The notes under the pieces were generated by a model that saw only the letters and a list, made by a program, of their open reading frames with translations, was not told the DNA's origin and ran no database searches. Positions 9,437 to 18,919 of a stretch of 64,000 bases of DNA are shown piece by piece. The DNA lies in assembly GCA_964521025.1 (NCBI GenBank), contig CAZFPK010000014.1:1-64000 (forward strand). The letters run 5' to 3'. This DNA comes from DRTC01 sp964521025 (GTDB lineage: Bacteria; Cloacimonadota; Cloacimonadia; Cloacimonadales; TCS61). The number at the start of each line of letters is the position of its first letter. Within the stretch, counting starts at the first letter, position 1. Made by a program: the position numbers and the translations under genes.

Positions 9437-10182
9437 TTTGGGAACAACCTTTCCATAGTTTCATCGGAAATCTCGAAGTTTGCATATACTTTCTGCACAT
9501 CGTCCAGATCATCGAGACTGTCGATCAGTTTGAGCAGTTTTTCTGCAAAATCATCGGCTTTGATCGTGTTCTTCGGGATCCTGGTCAATTCAGCTTTTTC
9601 GATTTTGTAACCTGCTTTTTCCAGGTTCTGCAGGACTAAATGAAGTTCGGAATAAGGAGTCAGTATTTGGAAAAAATCACCTTCCAGAGTGATATCATCT
9701 GCTCCGGCATCGAGACCAGCCATCATGATCTCATCTTCATCCAGATCATCTTTGGGAATTTCGATCAAACCTTTCTGCTCGAAAATCCAGGAAACAGAAC
9801 CGTTTTCTGCAAGCGTCCCTCCATATTTGGAAAAAGCATGTCTGACTTCCGAAACCGTGCGCTGCTTGTTATCTGTCAAGGTCTCAACGAGAATAGCAAC
9901 ACCGTTGTGTCCGTAACCTTCATAAGTGAAATTTTCGTAATTTACACCTTCGATCTCACCGGTTCCGCGTTTGATTGCTCTTTCGATGTTATTATTCGGC
10001 ATATTAGCTCCGCGTGCGGTGGAAACAGCAACTCTCAAACGAGGATTGCTGTCGATGTCTCCTCCGCCTTCACGGGCAGCCACGATTATTTCTTTGATCA
10101 ATTTTGTGAAGAGTTTACCGCGTTTGGCATCGGTTGCTCCTTTTTTATGTTTGATGGAAGCCCATTTACTATGACCGGACAT
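9433..10182 (-). CDS. yebC: YebC/PmpR family protein (TACO1-like)
   Basis: The family signature MSGHSKWASIKHKK opens this 249-residue protein, followed by KRGKLFTKLIKEI and the NMPNNNIERAI segment typical of YebC. Members have been described as transcription regulators and, more recently, as translation factors that help ribosomes on proline-rich stretches; which applies here cannot be read from sequence. The GGAGG site upstream is strong. It heads the ruvC-ruvA-rsmB unit. Confidence 0.95.
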   Translation of the reverse strand: MSGHSKWASIKHKKGATDAKRGKLFTKLIKEIIVAAREGGGDIDSNPRLRVAVSTARGANMPNNNIERAIKRGTGEIEGVNYENFTYEGYGHNGVAILVETLTDNKQRTVSEVRHAFSKYGGTLAENGSVSWIFEQKGLIEIPKDDLDEDEIMMAGLDAGADDITLEGDFFQILTPYSELHLVLQNLEKAGYKIEKAELTRIPKNTIKADDFAEKLLKLIDSLDDLDDVQKVYANFEISDETMERLFPN

Positions 10183-10198
10183 TTTTTCCTCCGAAAAA

Positions 10199-10684
10199 TT
10201 AAATTATACTATTCATATAATCTATATCTTGTTTATAAATATCCCATTTAATTACCGAAATTTTCCTTTCTGGTCGATATTCTAAAATGTCTTTCCTATT
10301 ATAAACATTTAATAATTTATCAAGAGAATTGCTCATTCCTTTTGGACTTAATAATATTGAGATAAATGGTTTGGCAATAACGGAATAAACGATTAATTGA
10401 GAAAGATTTAATAATGATAATTCATTAAGTTTACATTCTACAAAAACTAATTCTACTTTATCGTTATATTCAATAAATCCGGTTATATCCTGCTGAATTT
10501 GATAAGTAGAAAATTCAGGAAAATATATCTGATATTTTAATTCTAAAATGAAATTACTTAAATAGGAGTTATGAGTATCTAACACAGTTATTTTATTAGA
10601 TTCTTTCGCAAATTTATCTTTTAGATATGATTCTAACCATTTACAGATATCGGGATACATTTCAGTTTTTTTTGAATACATCAC
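10199..10684 (-). CDS. putative PD-(D/E)XK nuclease-like protein in a restriction island
   Basis: This 161-residue protein has the core arrangement QQDITGFIE ... LVFVECK, which fits the acidic residue and E-x-K pair of PD-(D/E)XK nucleases, followed by a helix (LSQLIVYSV). I recognise no exact family. It may start at GTG 10684 or ATG 10681; both follow AGGAAG. It lies 79 bases downstream of the phospholipase-D-type gene in a visibly AT-rich block next to a DNA methylase, so a restriction or defence role is likely but inferred. Confidence 0.6.
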   Translation of the reverse strand: MMYSKKTEMYPDICKWLESYLKDKFAKESNKITVLDTHNSYLSNFILELKYQIYFPEFSTYQIQQDITGFIEYNDKVELVFVECKLNELSLLNLSQLIVYSVIAKPFISILLSPKGMSNSLDKLLNVYNRKDILEYRPERKISVIKWDIYKQDIDYMNSII

Positions 10685-10763
10685 TTTTACTTCCTAACAA
10701 GTTCTAAATTTATTCATATATTTTAGGTGTTTTAAATTTTGAGACAAGATTTATTCAGAATAA

Positions 10764-11681
10764 TTACCTTCCTTTATAATTCATACCTTTTTCAGATAAT
10801 TTATAGAGACCAGTATATTTATCTTTTGTAACAAATAATTGTTTATTATATTTATAATTATATCCAACTAAATCAAAATAAATTGTCTTTCGTAAAATTT
10901 GTCTATAGTTTACCATCGAATAGTTTAAATTCAAATAATTAATTTTTTCTAAAACATAATCTCCAATTAGTTTTAAATCAACATAATCATTTTGATTATT
11001 GGATATTTCTTTTATTGCTTCAATTATCATCTGCTTCATAGTTGGAACTGTTCCTGGCAGTTCTTCTTCTTTTCTTTTTATCTCTCGAATAACTTTTTTG
11101 ACTCCTTTATCTTTTTTGGCAATACTCTCATTTTTTAGAAAAGCATTATATACTTCAGAATAACCAATTATATAGTCATTATCTGGAGCAAATATACTTT
11201 CTGTGAATTTAACAGAATTGTAAATTGCTACTAGTTGTGAAAAATATTGAGGTTTTTTTTCTCTTATAATTGTATTTACTTCAAAGTTTGTTATTAAACC
11301 ACCATTAGTTAGATTTGTGCTTCCTATGATCGCTGTTTTTTCATTGTTATTTGAAAATAAATATATTTTTGGATGAAATACAATATTTGTCTTATTTTTA
11401 TTTCTATCCCCAAAACAAAAAAATGATAAATTTTGATAATCTTTTTTCAAACCTATTAAATACAACATTGATTTAGGATCGGTTGTTTTAAAGTCCAGAC
11501 CAACAATTATTTCGACAGATGATTTTTTTTGTAAACATTGCATCAATGAGTTCTCTATTTTCTTAATACCTGAAAATTTCATAAAAGCTACTGCAATTCT
11601 TGTTTCACTTGAATTTTGTAGTTCATAATTAATAATATTACCAATAGGATAATTGATATTTGATATTATTTGTAAATTCAT
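10764..11681 (-). CDS. phospholipase D-type nuclease, likely restriction endonuclease
   Basis: A single HKD-like motif is visible: H103-x-K105 (HPKIYLF) followed by GSTN at 120-123. One such motif per chain occurs in PLD-type restriction enzymes (BfiI/NgoFVII type), which dimerise to form the active site. Residues after about 200 may form a specificity or winged-helix domain. The ATG follows the methylase stop codon directly, with GGAA inside the methylase end, so the two are coupled. At 305 residues it may be somewhat short for this group. Confidence 0.7.
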   Translation of the reverse strand: MNLQIISNINYPIGNIINYELQNSSETRIAVAFMKFSGIKKIENSLMQCLQKKSSVEIIVGLDFKTTDPKSMLYLIGLKKDYQNLSFFCFGDRNKNKTNIVFHPKIYLFSNNNEKTAIIGSTNLTNGGLITNFEVNTIIREKKPQYFSQLVAIYNSVKFTESIFAPDNDYIIGYSEVYNAFLKNESIAKKDKGVKKVIREIKRKEEELPGTVPTMKQMIIEAIKEISNNQNDYVDLKLIGDYVLEKINYLNLNYSMVNYRQILRKTIYFDLVGYNYKYNKQLFVTKDKYTGLYKLSEKGMNYKGR

Positions 11682-12506
11682 TTATTTTTCCAATAATGCA
11701 AAATTTTTAGAGCAATATTTTGATTTTTGATCTGAATACTCTCTCATTCCGGTTCGTCCGTAAATTATAGGTTCTTGTTCAAACCAACCTTCTGCAATAA
11801 GTTCTAAAATGAAATAATTCGATGCATATTGACGACAATTATATGGCGGATCAATATATAAAATGTCCGGTTCGATTTCATTAATCAATTTATTTGCATC
11901 TTTCTTAAAAACTTTATTTTTCTGTTTACTCTCAATAATTTCTATTTCTTTTAGAACAATTTTTTTCAATGCTCTTCTATCCCAAGTTTTTAAAAAAGCA
12001 GCATAGGTTCCGGATACATTACTGACAAGATTTATCGCATTTAATAATGATGTGAGTAAATAATAATACTCGAGTTCAGTTATTAATTTTTCCTTTCTCC
12101 ATTCATAGATTTGTTTTCTTATTATATCTATTCTTAAAGCGTTCTCTTCTGTAAAATATCTTCTTTTGCCATTTGGTGAATAATTCTTAAAAATAAAACC
12201 TTCTTCATAACTCGATAAATTATTTAAGTAACAAAATATTTCGGTTATTGAATGAAATTTATATTCATTTTTTAATTTGATGAATTCTGGTTTAGAATTA
12301 AGTTCAATATATGTTTTTGCTAACGAATATGCAAATTCTAAAATATCATTTGAACAAACTCTGAATCCTTTTCTCTTGAAATGTTTTCCCACTGAAGATG
12401 TTCCACTGAACAAATCAAAAAAAGTTGAAGATCCATTTATTTTAGTTTTCTTAACAACTTCTTCAATAAATGTAAGTAATTTTGTTTTATTACCGTAATA
12501 TCTCAT
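11682..12506 (-). pseudogene. D12-class adenine DNA methylase, C-terminus missing
   Basis: The start resembles D12-class N6-adenine methylases (MRYYGNKTKLL), with SAM motif DLFSGTSSVG at 31-40, the internal VSNVSGTYAAFLKTWDRRAL segment, and catalytic DPPY at 219-222. The family normally continues after the SKYCSK segment with a further helix and a VLLSY-type strand. Here it stops eight residues later (NFALLEK, TAA) and the nuclease gene begins at once. The conserved C-terminal strand is therefore missing. I infer a deletion; the protein may be inactive, or a minimal active form remains possible. Strongly AT-rich. Confidence 0.7.
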
Positions 12507-12562
12507 CTTTTTTACATTTAAATAATCGCTATTTTTGCCATCTCATAAAGTCTTCTTCAATT

Positions 12563-12985
12563 TTATTTCAAATAAGTTTTGGGAATATAAGGAGTTTCTG
12601 GATTTACAATTAGTTCCTGTTTTTTCGGATCGATGATCACATCCATATCTTCCATGGGGATAGAACCGAGTAAAATTGTAGAATCAGCAGGTAAAACCAT
12701 AGCATCTACATTTGCTCTTCTATTCTTAAAATGGATTTCTACAGGACCCACAACATCTAATTTGTGTCTTGTTCCATCTGCAAGTTCAGCAACTTTTTCA
12801 TCGACTTTGACCAAACCCAACTGATTCTTCACATTTTCATTGATGGCTAACATATAAGCTCCGGAATCAATTAGGGCATTTACTTTTAATTCCCGAATCT
12901 CTTTTTTTTCAAGTTTTCCAATATTATATAAGGCAACATCTAAACCATTGTGTAATGATATTTCTGCGTAGAAAGAACTCCTAAT
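12563..12985 (-). pseudogene. clan AA (retropepsin-like) aspartic protease, start codon not found
   Basis: The frame is open from 12985 to 12563. It contains the catalytic motif LIDSGAYMLAI (aspartate in DSGA), then VVGPVEI, LLGSIPMEDMDVII and VNPETPY, which match a family of small cytosolic clan AA proteases about 130 residues long. An AGGAG site lies at 12978-12982, but no ATG, GTG or TTG follows in frame until ATG 12853, which is already past the catalytic aspartate. Either the start was lost by mutation or a rare start (ATA, ATT) is used. Confidence 0.65.
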
Positions 12986-13003
12986 TCACTATAATTCAAT
13001 CAA

Positions 13004-13052
13004 CTTTCCGAATCTTGTTTTTAAGAATATCTTTGTAAGAAGCTTCGGAAAG
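13004..13052. repeat. inverted repeat with arms ctttccgaa / ttcggaaag (copy 2)
   Basis: Arms at 13004-13012 and 13044-13052 match those of the element at 3529-3577, and the loops share a similar layout. It sits 7 bases past the 3' end of the EF-G-like gene. A terminator-like or processing role is inferred. Confidence 0.6.
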
Positions 13053-13059
13053 ATAAATT

Positions 13060-15114
13060 TTATTCATCTTTTTTATTAGCTTCAGCAATGACTTTGGAAG
13101 CTATCTCTTTAGGAACTTTTTCTAAATGAGAGAATTTCTGGGTGAATTTTCCACGACCTTGTGTGAGGGATTTCAAAGCCGGATAATATCCGAATAATTC
13201 AGCCAGAGGCAGGTGTGCATTCAATATCTGTTTTTTCCCTTTCTGTTCCATTCCCAAAATTTTTCCTCTGCGGGTTGAAACATCACCCATGACATCGCCC
13301 ATATATTCGTTCGGAATAATGATCTGCGCTTCATAAACCGGTTCCAGGAGAATCGGTTTAGCAACCTCGAAAGCTTTTTTCAAAGCATTCCAGGAAGCGA
13401 TCTTAAAAGCCATTTCCGAAGAATCCACATCGTGAAAACTGCCGTAATAACAATCGACGCTGATATCGACGATCGGGTTGCCGGAAACAATACCTTTACC
13501 TAGTATTTCCGCAAGACCTTTCTCGATGGCAGGAATATATTTACTCGGGATCGTTCCGCCCACGATCGAATTTATGAATTCAAAACCTTCTCCCCTCTGC
13601 CTGGGAGCAACCCGGAAATATACTTCGCCGTATTGTCCCCGTCCTCCGGATTGTTTTTTGTGTTTATAACTTATATCTGCTTTGCCGGTTATTGTTTCTT
13701 TATAAGGAACGGAAGGTAAGGATAATTGCGCATCGATCTTATAGCGGGATTTCAATTTTTTATGCAGGAAATTGATTTGCTGTTCACCGATCCCGGCAAG
13801 AACATTCTCGTTCGTCTCAGCATTCATTTCCAGGTTCACGGTCGGGTCTTCATCCAATAATTTACCGAGAGCAGAACCGATCTTATCTTCATCACTCTGG
13901 TTCACGGCTTTGATCGCCTGCCAGAAAACAGGAGTCGGAAGAGCGACTTTCATTAACCTGGTTTTTGAGCCGATCTTAACAAGCGAATTGAAACTGCGTG
14001 CAACTTTCATTTTAACCAATCCGCCGATATCACCTGCGATCACTTCATCGGTTTCCGTTCTACCTTTTCCGGTGCAATAATACATCGAACCGATCCTGTC
14101 TTTAGTATCTTTTTCGGGAACAAAAACTTCGGTTCCGCTTTTTAATTTGCCTGAAAATACTCGGACATAAGCAATATCACCTACATTCGGATCAGTATAT
14201 GATTTGAAGACATAAGCACAAAGATCACCATCAGCAGAAGTTGCTGCAGTTTTTATTTCACCTTTTTCTTCGACGGCTATTTGATTCCTTTCAGCAGGAG
14301 ACGGTAAATAATCGACGATGGCATTCATCATATCATTTACTGCAATATTACCGGTTGCAGAACAGGCAAAAACCGGGATCAGGGTTCCCGCAGATATAGC
14401 GGATTTAATTCCCGCGGAAAGTTCTTCATCCGAAAGTTCTCCCACCTCGAAATATTTTTCCAGGAGTTCATCGTCACTCTCCGCAACAGCTTCCATCAAA
14501 GCCAACCTGCTTTCCTGAACTTGATCAGACAGTTCTGCGGGAATATCTGCTGCTTTATTATTCACGAATGCTTTGCCTTTCACGATATCGACGATTCCTT
14601 CGAACCTGTGTTCCGAACCGATGGGCAGAAATATCGGAACCGGGATCATATCCGTGTTTTCTTTGATCAATTCAACGGTCTTCTTATAATCGGCACCTTC
14701 GCTGTCCATACGATTGATGATGATCCCTTTGGCTGCGGATGAACCTGCAAGAAGTTCCAGGGATTGCTCCAGGCTGACTTCGTATCCGCCGCCGGCATTT
14801 GCCATGAAGAGAAGCGTTTCCACTGCTGTAGAAGATGAAATCTGTTCTCCGGCAAAATCCGCGTTACCCGGAGCATCGAGAATATTTATTTTATGATTTT
14901 TCCATTCGAAATTTGCAATACTCAAAGACATGGACATCCCTTTTTCGATCTCTTCCGCACTAAAATCCATCACCGTGTTTCCGTCTTCTATTTTTCCAAC
15001 TCGGCTGCTGGCTTTCGCATTAAAAAGCATTTGCTCGACTAAACTCGTTTTCCCGGCACCACTTGCACCCACCAGGGCAACATTCCTGATCTGTTTCCAA
15101 TCAAATTTTTTCAT
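13060..15114 (-). CDS. elongation factor G-like GTPase (EF-G paralogue)
   Basis: The 684-residue protein has the full EF-G layout: GTPase domain with P-loop GASGAGKTSL near residue 17, DAPGNADF (G3), NRMDSE (G4), then domains II-V. The P-loop differs from canonical EF-G (AHIDAGKTT), and the switch I segment reads EEIEKGMSMS instead of RGIT-type. These are traits of the EF-G-like/EF-G2 group, whose precise role is unsettled. Canonical fusA should lie elsewhere. The ATG follows GGGGG. Domain IV (SGGRGQYGEVYF) looks intact. Confidence 0.85.
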   Translation of the reverse strand: MKKFDWKQIRNVALVGASGAGKTSLVEQMLFNAKASSRVGKIEDGNTVMDFSAEEIEKGMSMSLSIANFEWKNHKINILDAPGNADFAGEQISSSTAVETLLFMANAGGGYEVSLEQSLELLAGSSAAKGIIINRMDSEGADYKKTVELIKENTDMIPVPIFLPIGSEHRFEGIVDIVKGKAFVNNKAADIPAELSDQVQESRLALMEAVAESDDELLEKYFEVGELSDEELSAGIKSAISAGTLIPVFACSATGNIAVNDMMNAIVDYLPSPAERNQIAVEEKGEIKTAATSADGDLCAYVFKSYTDPNVGDIAYVRVFSGKLKSGTEVFVPEKDTKDRIGSMYYCTGKGRTETDEVIAGDIGGLVKMKVARSFNSLVKIGSKTRLMKVALPTPVFWQAIKAVNQSDEDKIGSALGKLLDEDPTVNLEMNAETNENVLAGIGEQQINFLHKKLKSRYKIDAQLSLPSVPYKETITGKADISYKHKKQSGGRGQYGEVYFRVAPRQRGEGFEFINSIVGGTIPSKYIPAIEKGLAEILGKGIVSGNPIVDISVDCYYGSFHDVDSSEMAFKIASWNALKKAFEVAKPILLEPVYEAQIIIPNEYMGDVMGDVSTRRGKILGMEQKGKKQILNAHLPLAELFGYYPALKSLTQGRGKFTQKFSHLEKVPKEIASKVIAEANKKDE

Positions 15115-15221
15115 TTTTCCCCCGTTCTATTTTCATAAAACATTTATTTTTTTACTGGCTTAATTCCAGAGAACAGCAAATTTTTTTTGATGTCTTTTCT
15201 TGTCAATGAACTACTGTGAAA

Positions 15222-18200
15222 TTACTTCAAAATTATGACTTTCCCTGTTTTCTCGGATATGTTTCCATCTGAGAGTTGTTTTGCTTTGATCTTATAAAAA
15301 TAGGTATTATTAGCTATATGATCGCCTTCCGTATCTTTTGTATCCCAGAAAACCTGGTTATACCCGGCTCCGCAATTCTGTTTTTTCAAAGTACGGATTT
15401 TCCTGCTTGTGATCGTGTAGATCATGATCTCGACATCAGCATCTTCGGTAATAATGAAGGTAAAATATCCCTCATTTTTCATCGGATTGGGGTAGGGAAG
15501 CATCTGCTCGATCGCAACTTTCCCGGATTCTCTTGCGATAAACTCGGTCGATGCTACGGTCGGAACATTAAAATTATCAAAGACGATCAGTTGGAGAGTA
15601 TGCCTGCCTACTGCGATCTCATCGAGCTCATAAAGCAATTCCCCATTTGTATAGGAATCGATATCGTAAAAAAAATGCTCCGTAACATCGAGCGGATCGT
15701 TGCTTTGATCGAGAAGCAGCAGGATCTTATGACCTGCACTCCCGGAAATATTGATACCGTTGCTGTCGGAAATCGCCGCGATCAAGGTCGGTTCCGTGGA
15801 AACATAATCTCCGGAAAGGAATTTTTTGGAATCGATCCATAACTGCACAGAAGGAGCATCATTATTTATGGAAGGAACTGCAATTTCACTATATTTGACA
15901 GGAATCAAATAACTGGTAAAATCCGATTTGATATTATCCGAAATATAACTTATAAACCGCCCTCTCTCACCATTTTGAACATCGTCAGGGATGATGAACC
16001 CGGCATCGAATTCATTATTTTCTGTTTGCACAGAGCCTTTGAAAAAACATGACCCGTTCCTCGTGTAATCCACATCATAAACCTGACCATTCAATTCCCG
16101 GTGATAATTAAGAGAATCTTCCGTATTGTATATCCTGATCTCACCCACACCGGAAATTGCATTTTCCAACTCGTAATCTCCGGAAATAAAAACAGTTTGT
16201 CTCGCTTGTAGTAGGCTGTCTGCGATCGGTTCATCTATCGTCATGGAACCGGAAATTTCCGGTGTTAAAACCTGTAAAAGCGGATCCCCAAGAACATGAT
16301 ATAACCTGCTATTAGAACTGGTCGCTCCGGAATATAACTTTGCATCCCATAATGCCCAGCCAATATTCTCTCTTTCATTCAAAGATTGATCAAAAAAATG
16401 TCTGATCAAAGTTGTATTGGCACTTCCACCACATGACCTGGAAGCAGCGATCGTAGCTATCGAGCCGCCGTAATCATGAAATAATAATTTTTCTCCCAGA
16501 CAATCAAATGCCGAATCATCGAACTGTCCGACATTACAGGAAGCCGCAATAAATAAAGTCAGGTGTTCTTCGTTCTCCAGGAACCTGATATGCAGCGAAC
16601 CCCTGAAATAACCTTCGTCTCCCAGGATATCATCTGCTCCGTGCCCGATATAATACCAGATCAATCTTCCTTCGTTGATCCTGTCTATTGTTTCGTCCCG
16701 AACTTCCGGTTTCAACAGGAATTCATCCATATCATATTCGATAGCCAGTAATTTATCGACATAAACTCCATTACTTAATATTTCCCCCGTATATTGAGCC
16801 TGATAAGTATGATTCAAGCCCAAACCTCCTGTCCCTTCCAGACCTCCACTCTTATTTTCATCATCTGCTACGATCAATACTTTATTTCTCCACCAGCCTA
16901 AATTCGGTGTTTCAATATAATCTCTTAACCTCCCGATCATCAAATCCATCTGGGAAGTATTCTGTGCCGGGATCCTGCCGATAGGAAGGTCGGGTTCGGA
17001 ACTTCCAAAAGCAATAAAAAAATCGTCATAAGCATAATGGGAATCATTTTCATAAACAATAATTTTATTTTTTTCAATATTAAGTTCCCAGTTCGTTGTT
17101 CCCGAACCCATCAAGATAACAACTTCCAATTCCGGATGATCATTAAAATAGACTTCGATATAGTCCTTTAGTCCTTGAGGTGATTCTCCATAAAGATCGA
17201 AAGTGGTCTGTTGATCTATGATTTCGGAAGACAATCCGTAATTATCGAGATGGATCTGGGCTAATTCTTCTGATTGGGAAATAAATACGGATGGAGAGAT
17301 CATCAGGCAATCGACCTGACGGTCGCGGTCGTTTGTTTCCGGAGGGGAGTATTGGTTAAAATCCGAAACATTTAAAATATTATCGATATTCCGCAAATCC
17401 GGACTGCGAGCAGGTTTGCTGTGATATTCTCCTCCAAAAGTTAACCAGAATACTGTTTTCCCGGAATAGCGATGATGAATATCATCTACTAAAATTTCAT
17501 GGGAGAAAAGGACAAAATCTTCTTCGTCAAAACGACCGTCATTTCCGCTTTCGATAAATATTGGAATTTCCTGAACTAAAAATTCCGTCCTTTCTTTTTC
17601 TCCCAGGTTTTCTTTTCTTATTCCCCGGAAAATCCTGACGGAGTCAGATTCCACAAAATCCGGGAGTTGGGATAATTCTGCAAGAAACAATCCGCAAATC
17701 CCTTCATCTTCGACTTCGATCCGGTACCAGAAACCGGAATCGGAAAAAGGCATGGAATTTATTTTCCGATCGCTTTTAGTTTTCCAGGATTTGGAAGAGT
17801 TGTAATTTATAAAAAAATCTTCATAAATGCGATCAAATTTATCGGGAATTTCATTCCTGAAACTATGATCACCTTCGATATTAATTTCTAAAATCAATTC
17901 TTCTATTATTTCTAATTTTCTGGCAGAATGATCATACAAAAATGGTGAGATCTTTACGGGAAAATACTCATTAAAACGAAAGCGTAATTTCTCCCCGATT
18001 ACAAGGAATCGATCCGATCCTCGAGAAAATAATTCTTCGTCTATCTCAAAAATAAAATCACTCGTTTCACCGCTTTTTATAATTCTCGGAACCGGCTGCA
18101 ATGGAAGTCGAAAATATTTAATCGAAGTTTTCTCATAAATAATGTTCACTGAAATGTTCCCTTGCGGCGGCACAGCAATATTGATAAATTTATTAGGAAG

Positions 18201-18395
18201 AGCCGGCGCTCCGATTTCTCCGGTATTTGTCCAGTTTTCCAGGTTTATATATGTAAAATTCCGGTCTTCATGGATTTGATAACCCTGAACCGAGATCGTT
18301 ATTAATGATCTTTCGCGTGATTGTTCTAATATTTCGATCTTTCCATTTAATAAAAAAGCAGAAAGAACGAAAATCAACAGGAATATTTTCTTCAC
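15222..18395 (-). CDS. secreted C25 (gingipain/PorU-type) cysteine peptidase
   Basis: A signal peptide (KKIFLLIFVLSAFLLNG) leads a 1058-residue protein. The start is GTG 18395, 5 bases after GGAGG; an upstream ATG in frame has no such site. After a propeptide-like N-terminal half comes the C25 domain with catalytic H585 (YYIGHGADD) and C620 (AASCNVGQF). The last ~90 residues (YPNPMKN ... YFYKIKAK) are a FlgD-like/type IX secretion-style C-terminal domain. It may be a PorU-like sortase or a secreted gingipain-like enzyme. No por genes are nearby. Divergent from ssnA. Confidence 0.85.
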   Translation of the reverse strand: MKKIFLLIFVLSAFLLNGKIEILEQSRERSLITISVQGYQIHEDRNFTYINLENWTNTGEIGAPALPNKFINIAVPPQGNISVNIIYEKTSIKYFRLPLQPVPRIIKSGETSDFIFEIDEELFSRGSDRFLVIGEKLRFRFNEYFPVKISPFLYDHSARKLEIIEELILEINIEGDHSFRNEIPDKFDRIYEDFFINYNSSKSWKTKSDRKINSMPFSDSGFWYRIEVEDEGICGLFLAELSQLPDFVESDSVRIFRGIRKENLGEKERTEFLVQEIPIFIESGNDGRFDEEDFVLFSHEILVDDIHHRYSGKTVFWLTFGGEYHSKPARSPDLRNIDNILNVSDFNQYSPPETNDRDRQVDCLMISPSVFISQSEELAQIHLDNYGLSSEIIDQQTTFDLYGESPQGLKDYIEVYFNDHPELEVVILMGSGTTNWELNIEKNKIIVYENDSHYAYDDFFIAFGSSEPDLPIGRIPAQNTSQMDLMIGRLRDYIETPNLGWWRNKVLIVADDENKSGGLEGTGGLGLNHTYQAQYTGEILSNGVYVDKLLAIEYDMDEFLLKPEVRDETIDRINEGRLIWYYIGHGADDILGDEGYFRGSLHIRFLENEEHLTLFIAASCNVGQFDDSAFDCLGEKLLFHDYGGSIATIAASRSCGGSANTTLIRHFFDQSLNERENIGWALWDAKLYSGATSSNSRLYHVLGDPLLQVLTPEISGSMTIDEPIADSLLQARQTVFISGDYELENAISGVGEIRIYNTEDSLNYHRELNGQVYDVDYTRNGSCFFKGSVQTENNEFDAGFIIPDDVQNGERGRFISYISDNIKSDFTSYLIPVKYSEIAVPSINNDAPSVQLWIDSKKFLSGDYVSTEPTLIAAISDSNGINISGSAGHKILLLLDQSNDPLDVTEHFFYDIDSYTNGELLYELDEIAVGRHTLQLIVFDNFNVPTVASTEFIARESGKVAIEQMLPYPNPMKNEGYFTFIITEDADVEIMIYTITSRKIRTLKKQNCGAGYNQVFWDTKDTEGDHIANNTYFYKIKAKQLSDGNISEKTGKVIILK

Positions 18396-18919
18396 ATTTC
18401 CCTCCGGATCGAACTTATGCAACAATAATGCCAATTTCATTTTTTCCCTTCAAATGTCAACTTTTAGGATAAGATAAAAAATAAATTTGACGAAACAAAC
18501 AATAAAATTTTTCTTCCTTTCTGATATGTAAATCAAACCTCCGGTTTGAGATGTAACATGGAACTCTGTTCCGTTGTCATCCTGATTCTCCGAATCAGCC
18601 AAATTAAGTAACTCAACCTGCAGCTAATTGGATGAGTAGAACATTTTTTTCAAAATGTTTTTAAAAAATTTTGATCGATTTGAAATTTGATTTTTTCCCG
18701 GAATGCATTTCCGGATAACATTCACAATCAGGAATGATCGTGATACTGTAACTCAAACTTCTGGTTTGAGAAGTAAAACATTTTGCCCAATTGTTGTTAA
18801 AAAAATGACAAGATCGGCATCTTGTCTTACTAAATGATCTGTTGTGATCTGTGAACTTGAGTCAAAATATCAGGTCTCAAAGCGGGAGCTTTGAGTTACA
18901 TTTACAGGTGGAGTAAAAA
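18396..18919. other. divergent intergenic region with three small palindromes
   Basis: About 520 bases between the divergent C25 peptidase and amidohydrolase genes, so both promoters should lie here; I cannot place them securely. It holds three hairpins of one style: 18533-18549 (tcaaacc/ggtttga), 18752-18770 (ctcaaac/gtttgag) and 18876-18895 (ctcaaagc/gctttgag). They carry similar flanks ending in gtaaca or gttaca. A cttgtcttac hairpin lies near 18812. Confidence 0.55.
18533..18895. repeat. family of short palindromes (ctcaaac...gtttgag type)
   Basis: Three imperfect copies lie at 18533-18549, 18752-18770 and 18876-18895, each with 7-8 bp arms and a 3-5 base loop. They resemble small mobile palindromic repeats rather than gene-specific operators because the flanking text is partly shared too. 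Function unknown. Confidence 0.55.

Noticed and set aside
9640..10251. 203-residue plus-strand frame opposite yebC
   Set aside because: The minus strand carries an intact yebC with family motifs; the other frame is a shadow.
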